A DNA stretch of 19,931 bases from an uncultured Campylobacter sp. (GTDB taxonomy: Bacteria; Campylobacterota; Campylobacteria; Campylobacterales; Campylobacteraceae): contig NZ_CALIAV010000092.1 of NCBI RefSeq assembly GCF_938045625.1, forward strand, positions 1 to 19,931, given 5' to 3'. This document shows, one piece after another, positions 15,636 through 19,931 of the stretch (the first letter of the stretch is position 1; every line of letters begins with the position of its first letter). Both the position numbers and the translations under genes were made by a program. The notes beneath the pieces were generated by a model, which saw only the letters and a list, made by a program, of their open reading frames with translations, searched no databases and was not told where the DNA came from.

Positions 15636-17164
15636 AAAATAGAAAATTTTTAAGCATAGATGACGGCGAGGTGATCGGTGATGAGCTTCTTGCTCGCTCG
15701 TCAATAGGTCGAGAAGTCCGCCTACGAACTATAGATATTTCAAAAACCCTCGAAAAAATCGGCTTTACCGCTTTAGGAATTGCAATCACGCTGGACAATT
15801 CAGGCATAAGAAAGCGTGGCACTTGCGGCCGTATGAGTGCAATCGAAGCTGCCGAAGCCTTAAGGCAATACTTGCGCAATCTAATAGAGGGCGAGCTAAA
15901 ACGATATCCGCTTTTTGTAAGCTACGTATTTGAGGCTCACCGTGGCGGAATGCCCCATGTCCACGCTATGATTTTTTGCCTGCCTTTGCATTTTTCAAAA
16001 ATAGCCTCATTCCTCGAATCGCACTTGTCACGCAAGGCCGTATCGGTCGAAGTTTTGTCACCCTCGTATCTCTTTAAGGAGGGGACTGGTGAGTGGCACT
16101 TAGAGCGAAAGGTAGAACAAGTCATCGGCTATGACGTCTCGAAGCTGCTCAGGAAAACCGCGAGCGAATGGGAGGCTGGCAAGAAAAAGACCTATAAATG
16201 TGACTCGATTAAAGGCTTGCAAGAACATAAAATCCTGCACAGTATGCAAAACTTTAAAATGGCTAAACGCTATCCGAACGCATACGTCGAGATCGATGTA
16301 TTCATGAACCGGCTTTTAGAAGTTTGGAATAGCACCTTTGGAACTAAGAAAGACCGCGCAAAGATATCCTCTGAAATGTCGCCCGAAAACAGAGCGCCAT
16401 ATATTTTGGAAAAGGTCGTCATATTCCCGTCGTCAATTAGGAAAACTCGCAAGCCGAGAAAAAGCATGAAAAAAGAAAACACAAAACCTCTTGATCTGGA
16501 TTTGAGGGCAAAAAATGGCGATCGGTATCACGCCAGCAACTGCCGTGTTTTTCTTAACGAGAAACAACTAAAAGTCCTAAAGATTGCTGCGCGGAAACAA
16601 AAAAACAAAGCGGGGTTAATCCACTTAATCCGCTTCCTTTTCAGTAACTATCAAAACGGCCTGACTCCTGCACTTTCGCCGTCACGCGCAAATGCATATC
16701 TAAATTTCGTCTATAAGCGACATCAAGAGCAACGACGGGCGCAACAAAAACAAGCTCGTGCAGATCGAAAACTCGCGCAGGAATATGGCGCAGACAATAT
16801 TCAACAGTTATACGACTACCACCGGCACCGTGAACTTTGGGGCCAGGTGAAGGTTGAAGTCTACGAAACTTGGCATACGGAATTATGGCAGCGGGGGTTA
16901 ATGGGCGACATCTCGGGCAGAGCCTGCGACGCAATAGTTGACGAGCTTTTGGATACGGAGGAGTATTGGGGGCTTAGCCTGCGCGAAAAATACCAGAAAT
17001 TAGGACAGCTTTTCCCGAAAAAACGCACGGCAAATTTTGAAAAAGTGCCGCAAAAAACAAAAGAGAGCGAGGCGCAAAAAGAGCCCGAGTCTTGCCTTTT
17101 TGCGCCTTCCGAACTAGTGCCGACGTCGATAGAAAAATTAAATAAAAATTACCGGCTTTCCTGA
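15629..17164 (+). CDS. rep: HUH-type rolling-circle replication protein
   Basis: The 511-residue frame has the three-motif plan of HUH replication initiators: motif I in residues 45-58 (GFTALGIAITLDNS), the metal-binding HUH at H110-V111-H112 within AHRGGMPHVHAMIF, and a candidate nicking Tyr 168 in VIGYDVSKLLRK. Such proteins nick one strand at an origin and stay linked through Tyr. The C-terminal half (about 270-511) is basic, helical and unassigned, with a Gln/Arg-rich helix at 364-382. ATG 15629 has no ribosome-binding site and the open frame reaches back to 15578, so the true N-terminus probably lies in the upstream 52-residue frame, giving ~560 residues. A phage replication or mobilisation role is possible; the rolling-circle Rep call rests on motif order. 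Confidence 0.75.
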   Translation: MLENRKFLSIDDGEVIGDELLARSSIGREVRLRTIDISKTLEKIGFTALGIAITLDNSGIRKRGTCGRMSAIEAAEALRQYLRNLIEGELKRYPLFVSYVFEAHRGGMPHVHAMIFCLPLHFSKIASFLESHLSRKAVSVEVLSPSYLFKEGTGEWHLERKVEQVIGYDVSKLLRKTASEWEAGKKKTYKCDSIKGLQEHKILHSMQNFKMAKRYPNAYVEIDVFMNRLLEVWNSTFGTKKDRAKISSEMSPENRAPYILEKVVIFPSSIRKTRKPRKSMKKENTKPLDLDLRAKNGDRYHASNCRVFLNEKQLKVLKIAARKQKNKAGLIHLIRFLFSNYQNGLTPALSPSRANAYLNFVYKRHQEQRRAQQKQARADRKLAQEYGADNIQQLYDYHRHRELWGQVKVEVYETWHTELWQRGLMGDISGRACDAIVDELLDTEEYWGLSLREKYQKLGQLFPKKRTANFEKVPQKTKESEAQKEPESCLFAPSELVPTSIEKLNKNYRLS

Positions 17165-17170
17165 TATGAT
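17165..17170 (+). promoter_or_regulatory. Extended -10 promoter before the coiled-coil gene
   Basis: TGATATGAT (17162-17170) matches the extended -10 form TG-N-TATAAT with one mismatch, immediately after the rep stop. A near copy, TGATATCAT, is at 19511-19519. The gene's strong Shine-Dalgarno AAGGAG lies at about 17196-17201. Confidence 0.45.
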
Positions 17171-17206
17171 CTTTAAAACAAAATTCCAAAAAAAAAGGAG
17201 TCCATT

Positions 17207-17479
17207 ATGGAACAAAATTTTCAAAAACCAAACCCAAACGTCGCTCTAGCGCAAGCTTCGAGCCAGAATCAAAAACCGCAAGAGAAAAAGCCTCTCAGTG
17301 AAAACGCGAAGCTAGTACAGGAGTTGCGAAAGCTTCTAAAACAAATCGAGAGCTTAGAAAAGCGGGAAAAGACTGCGCAAAATATTTTGGACAAGGCTAA
17401 AACCGAACTCGAAAAAATCGGCATGGAAAAGGTCAAATATGCCGAACTTCTCAAAAAGTTCGATGTCGTGGCTGTTTGA
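17207..17479 (+). CDS. Small coiled-coil protein of the element
   Basis: A 90-residue protein with a disordered Gln/Asn/Pro-rich start (1-30) and one long amphipathic charged helix (about 32-88; LVQELRKLLKQIESLEKRE and on), consistent with a dimeric coiled coil. No enzymatic motif. It has the best ribosome-binding site in the element (AAGGAG) and its own promoter, and lies just before the hairpin block and relaxase. That position suits an accessory or copy-control protein acting at the origin, but this is only inference. Confidence 0.65.
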   Translation: MEQNFQKPNPNVALAQASSQNQKPQEKKPLSENAKLVQELRKLLKQIESLEKREKTAQNILDKAKTELEKIGMEKVKYAELLKKFDVVAV

Positions 17480-17621
17480 CCTCTGCCTTTCCCCCTGTGG
17501 GGCGCGTTTCTACACTTACCCCTCGCGGGTAGGTGCATGTAATGCGCATTATCTGCACCGATAACCCCGCAAGGGGGTTACAGTGCCTAAATGCTAGAAA
17601 ACAAAATAGAAAGAGGTATCA
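17480..17621. other. GC-rich block of four hairpins: candidate oriT or replication origin
   Basis: The gap before the relaxase holds CCCC/GGGG (17492-17495 with 17499-17502), TACCC/GGGTA (17517-17521 with 17527-17531), a cruciform-like inverted repeat at 17532-17559 (GGTGCA and TGCACC flanking the 12-bp palindrome TAATGCGCATTA at 17540-17551), and TAACCCC/GGGGTTA (17562-17568 with 17574-17580). None has a T-run, so they are not ordinary terminators. MobV relaxases nick just upstream of their own gene, and rolling-circle Rep proteins nick in hairpin loops. A ribosome-binding site AAGAGG for the relaxase follows. Confidence 0.55.
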
Positions 17622-17954
17622 ATGGATAACAATGCTAAATCGTGCGTAAGTATTCTCATTGCCAAACCCGGGCATTGCTGGCATAATTTTCGCCGCGGGT
17701 TTTTACCGAACGATTGTCATCCTGAATATTTGCACGAGAACGAATACACGCATACTTTTGCCGAGGCGCGAGATTTGGGGCAAAAAATGCGAGACGACGC
17801 AGTCGCCACGTATGTGAAAAAATATAATCAAAAGCCGCAATTTGACGAGGAAAAAATATTTTGGGAGGCATCGATTAACGCCCGGGAGTATCATACTTTG
17901 GACGACTTGCGAAAAGCCGCCAAAATAATCGAAAAAAAACCGGATATCGCATGA
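17622..17954 (+). CDS. mob: MobV/Pre-like relaxase, N-terminal fragment
   Basis: The 110-residue frame holds the N-terminal relaxase region: a strand (SCVSILIAK), then HNFRRGFLPNDCHPEYLHEN, which fits the first Mob/Pre motif (HN-x-R, later N). It ends AKIIEKKPDIA. The last five residues do not fit; in the -1 frame the A8 run at 17932-17939 leads to KKTGYRMIYGAIHRDEGH, the natural continuation. The heptamer A AAA AAA at 17933-17939 is in the correct phase for -1 slippage. With the next frame it would make a ~510-residue relaxase. Confidence 0.75.
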   Translation: MDNNAKSCVSILIAKPGHCWHNFRRGFLPNDCHPEYLHENEYTHTFAEARDLGQKMRDDAVATYVKKYNQKPQFDEEKIFWEASINAREYHTLDDLRKAAKIIEKKPDIA

Positions 17955-19153
17955 TCTATGGTGCGATCCATCGGGACGAGGGGCACCTCAATGATGAGGG
18001 GCAATTCGTTAAAAACACCCATTTTCAAGTGCTTTTTATTTCGCTAGATGAAAACGGAAATAGTATGCACCGTATTACGCGCGGAAAGCGTCAGCTTATG
18101 CGCGATATTCAGACTGAAGTCGCCCGCGTATTAAATATGGAACGCGGGATTGACAAAAGAATAAGCGGACGGGAGCATTTGACACTGCGCCAATATAAGC
18201 AGGCCGTGAAGCTTCAAGAGCCGATTAAACAAGCGTTGAAACTTACGAAAGACGAATTGGAAGAGGCAAAAACAAAAATCAAGGGGTTAGAGGCGGCCTT
18301 AAAGGCCGCAAACCTTGCTGCCAGAAACGAATTAAAGGAACAAGGAGCAAGCCGCCCCGGCTACGCCAAGCTTGAGGATGAAAACGCCAAGCTAAAGGAC
18401 GAACTGGCTGCCTTTAAAAAAACGACTGATAATGTTAGCGTTGATGACTTTGTAAAACTTTTTGAGGAAAAAATCAAAAAACTGCGTCACCACCCGAAAA
18501 TCGATAACGAAGTGAAAAAAGCTATAAAATCGAATGGCCTACGATCTACTATACTGGGCGATTTTAAAAAAGAGGACGTTTTAGCTTATGTCGCCGACGC
18601 TGTTGCCACTCGGCAAGCGGCGATTAATACAATCAAGGATGCCCAAGCTGCTTTAAAAAAAGCCACAGTTAAAAAAGAAATAGACGTGTACGAACAACTG
18701 AAGGCTCTACGAGAAAACAAGATCGCTCAAGTCTTTTTGGGCGCCGCCTCAAGCAAACCCGACGTAGACGTTGATGCACTTCGAGCCGAAAATGCCTCAT
18801 TGCTGAAGACTTTTGACGTCCTTCAAAAGCAAAACAAAGATCTCAAAGCCGACCTGAGAACTGCTACTGACCTTGTTAAGCAAAAAGACTCCGAAATTGC
18901 AAAACTACAAAAGAATCAAGTGGGTGTTAAAACCTCTGACGAATCTTTTTTTCAAGGTCAGGCTGCACTGCTCTCCGAGCTTGTGTGCTCGGGAATGCTT
19001 TATGTTGAGCCGAAAGGTAGGTATTTAATTGAGAGCTTGGACGGCTACCTAAAAGGCGAATATCCTTCTGCCGACTCTTTTGCCGGAATAAAAAGCGGAT
19101 TGTTAAGCTACATTCCGCAAATAAATCAGCCCGAAAACGGGTTAAAACTTTAA
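17951..19153 (+). CDS. mob: MobV/Pre-like relaxase, catalytic-motif and coiled-coil portion
   Basis: This 400-residue frame starts at an ATG overlapping the previous stop but has no ribosome-binding site, and its first residues already lie in the middle of the relaxase fold. Motif III is visible: H7-R-D-E10, H12, then KN-T-H24-F-Q26 where relatives have H-x-H; the last metal-ligand His is Gln. The conserved EVARVLNMERGID and HLTLRQYK follow (residues 56-83). Residues ~85-325 are mostly coiled coil (Lys/Glu/Ala-rich), interrupted by a small domain at ~163-225, and the end (about 330-400) is a compact domain. Relaxases of this family nick oriT for transfer by a helper conjugation system. Confidence 0.75.
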   Translation: MIYGAIHRDEGHLNDEGQFVKNTHFQVLFISLDENGNSMHRITRGKRQLMRDIQTEVARVLNMERGIDKRISGREHLTLRQYKQAVKLQEPIKQALKLTKDELEEAKTKIKGLEAALKAANLAARNELKEQGASRPGYAKLEDENAKLKDELAAFKKTTDNVSVDDFVKLFEEKIKKLRHHPKIDNEVKKAIKSNGLRSTILGDFKKEDVLAYVADAVATRQAAINTIKDAQAALKKATVKKEIDVYEQLKALRENKIAQVFLGAASSKPDVDVDALRAENASLLKTFDVLQKQNKDLKADLRTATDLVKQKDSEIAKLQKNQVGVKTSDESFFQGQAALLSELVCSGMLYVEPKGRYLIESLDGYLKGEYPSADSFAGIKSGLLSYIPQINQPENGLKL

Positions 19154-19161
19154 CCTCTGAC

Positions 19162-19204
19162 TGCTCGCGCGCGTCTGGAAATACGGCGTTTGCGAGCATT
19201 TTTT
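19162..19204 (+). terminator. Rho-independent terminator after the relaxase
   Basis: TGCTCGC (19162-19168) pairs with GCGAGCA (19192-19198), with a 23-base loop that can pair further, followed by six T (19199-19204). It begins nine bases after the relaxase stop. Confidence 0.75.
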
Positions 19205-19513
19205 GCGTTTTCTTAATAATTATAATAAAGATATATATGCAAAACCCAAAAAGCAAAAAACTCTCCTTGATCCCCTTTTCTTATCCTTGAAAAAAAACGC
19301 CGGGGGTATGGGGGACGAGTCCCCCATAGATGTGTAATTCGGCGCCCTCTCCCTAAAGAGAGGGCGACGCCTAAAAGTGAAAGAGAGAAAAACAAATTTG
19401 TATTTCTTTACGCTCCGCCGATTTTTTCGGAGTACTCAAAAATGCGGCTACGCTTTGACCGAGGTAGGGAATAACATTTTTTTACCCAATTTGCAAAAAA
19501 TAAAATTTTGTGA

Positions 19514-19519
19514 TATCAT
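19514..19519 (+). promoter_or_regulatory. Extended -10-like box facing the right end
   Basis: TATCAT preceded by TG-A, like the box before the coiled-coil gene. Eleven bases downstream is AAAAGCGGGG (19530-19539), the same ten bases as in the int leader. No gene follows before attR, so a transcript would cross the right junction. Confidence 0.35.
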
Positions 19520-19710
19520 GCTTGCTAACAAAAGCGGGGAATGAATTAGTAATAAACTTTAAGCTTTCAAACCTTAAGCCGTTTAAAAAAGGTTAATTAT
19601 CTTAGCCTTAAAATCTACGACAACAACTAAAAAAGCTTAAGTTTTTTACTATTTTATCCTACTTTTCGGCTTTTTCTTAAAAGGGTTGGGAAGGTACTTA
19701 AAAAACTTCC

Positions 19711-19755
19711 TTAGTTAGCTTAAAATGCCTGTATTTTGGGGTTTTAAGTATCGTG
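19711..19755. repeat. Right imperfect terminal inverted repeat
   Basis: Inverted partners of the left blocks: TTAGTTA (19711-19717), ATTTTGGGG (19733-19741) and TAAGTATCGTG (19745-19755); also GTTGGGAAG at 19685-19693, matching 14153-14161. The outermost block lies eight bases inside attR. Confidence 0.65.
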
Positions 19756-19763
19756 CTCGTTTC

Positions 19764-19778
19764 CCTTCGAGCGCACCA
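19764..19778. other. attR: 15-bp copy of the tRNA-Arg 3' end
   Basis: Exact second copy of CCTTCGAGCGCACCA. The bases before it do not form a tRNA, so this is the orphan end left by integration and marks the right border of the element. Confidence 0.88.
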
Positions 19779-19807
19779 TTTATTTCTTAATTAATTCTAG
19801 AAAGTTG

Positions 19808-19927
19808 GTGGGAATTCAGTTTAAACGAAATGATAATGGATATTTAAACGTGATACGTTATGGCTCGCGTAGCCGAATAGAAGAAAATTATTTAATAAAT
19901 TGGTATAAACGAGATCAGCAAAAATAG
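19808..19927 (+). CDS. Possible 39-residue protein beyond attR
   Basis: A frame from GTG 19808 (alternatively TTG 19805) to TAG 19925-19927 encodes 39 residues rich in Asn, Arg and Tyr, including NDNGYLNVIRYG and LINWYKRD. There is no clear Shine-Dalgarno and I recognise no family. It could be a small gene, or the remnant of a larger one next to the integration site. The window ends four bases later. Confidence 0.25.
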   Translation: MGIQFKRNDNGYLNVIRYGSRSRIEENYLINWYKRDQQK

Positions 19928-19931
19928 GAAG

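Larger units (their letters stand above)
19205..19763. other. Long non-coding right end with tandem hairpins
   Basis: No convincing gene is seen in these ~560 bases. There are three strong hairpins in a row: TATGGGGGA/TCCCCCATA (19307-19315 with 19320-19328, four-base loop), GCCCTCTC/GAGAGGGC (19344-19351 with 19358-19365) and CTCCG/CGGAG (19413-19417 with 19428-19432), then the palindrome GAGTACTC (19430-19437). After 19450 it becomes very AT-rich, with a -10-like box at 19514-19519 and a weak stem AAAAAA/TTTTTT near 19630-19650. Candidates are a lagging-strand origin (sso), a non-coding RNA, and integrase arm sites. Confidence 0.6.
14054..19778 (+). mobile_element. Integrative and mobilizable element in tRNA-Arg, ~5.7 kb
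   Basis: The segment between the two tRNA-end repeats carries a tRNA-proximal tyrosine integrase, an HUH-type replication protein, a small coiled-coil protein, a hairpin block, a MobV-like relaxase and a long non-coding right end. All genes point away from the tRNA. There is no transfer machinery, so mobilisation would depend on a helper, and no evident cargo. The terminal inverted repeats and direct repeat define the borders. Three of the four main genes are interrupted by frame shifts, so activity is doubtful unless these are recoded or are sequence errors. Confidence 0.85.

Noticed and set aside
17480..17621. CRISPR-like repeat array in the hairpin block
   Set aside because: The stems differ from each other; there are no direct repeats with regular spacers here or anywhere else in the window.
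19213..19395. 60-residue minus-strand frame in the hairpin region
   Set aside because: Its Arg/Gly/Pro-rich part is a translation of the GC-rich hairpins, and no start signal is present.
14054..19763. Toxin-antitoxin, restriction or phage-defence cargo
   Set aside because: Every substantial frame is accounted for by mobility functions or a coiled-coil protein without effector motifs.
14039..19778. Insertion sequence or transposon despite terminal inverted repeats
   Set aside because: No transposase; the direct repeat is a tRNA end and the recombinase is a tyrosine integrase, so site-specific integration fits better.

Overview
The window looks like a chromosomal segment of a Campylobacter species, probably from the moderate-GC concisus/curvus/showae/rectus side of the genus. 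The basis is protein-level resemblance (HslV with an MFHA leader before the catalytic Thr, a two-subunit-type pyruvate carboxylase A, a Bpt-type aminoacyl transferase beside a J-domain protein), the familiar order era-hslU-hslV-rplI-argG facing S4-tsaE-lptB-rpoN, and the very common intergenic word CAAATTTG. The species call is inference.

Layout. (1) 1-2479, minus strand: an AT-rich operon of three overlapping genes resembling the inner-membrane platform of type IV pilus, type II secretion or competence machines (PilM/PilN-like, PilO-like, PilP-like). The last gene runs off the window through a perfect 40-bp fold-back that is probably an assembly artefact. (2) 2587-7000, minus strand: era, hslU, hslV, rplI and argG, tightly packed. 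(3) 7167-9793, plus strand: an S4-domain protein, tsaE, lptB and rpoN, all overlapping. (4) 9933-10307: a lone small membrane protein. (5) 10317-13567, minus strand: pycA, a 73-aa protein, bpt and a J-domain protein. (6) 13977-14053: a tRNA-Arg with anticodon GCG. (7) 14054-19778: a 5.7-kb integrated element bounded by a 15-bp direct repeat of the tRNA 3' end. (8) 19779-19931: flank beyond the element.

The element has a compact plan: a tyrosine integrase next to the tRNA, a replication protein with an HUH motif, a small coiled-coil protein, a GC-rich block of stacked hairpins (candidate origin of transfer or replication), a MobV/Pre-like relaxase with a long coiled-coil tail, a terminator, and about 550 bp of non-coding, hairpin-rich DNA before the right end. 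It looks like an integrative and mobilizable element that may replicate by rolling circle once excised. No cargo gene is evident. Its ends carry imperfect inverted repeats in matching block order.

The most unusual feature is that integrase (twice), replication protein (once) and relaxase (once) are each interrupted by a shift in the same direction, each repaired by one extra base or by -1 frameshifting. Three of the four lie at or beside A-runs and two coincide with textbook-type -1 slippery heptamers. The neighbouring chromosomal genes keep their frames through runs of equal or greater length. Decay, recoding and sequence error cannot be separated from this sequence alone. The relaxase also has Gln in place of the last His of its metal-binding motif (H-F-Q).
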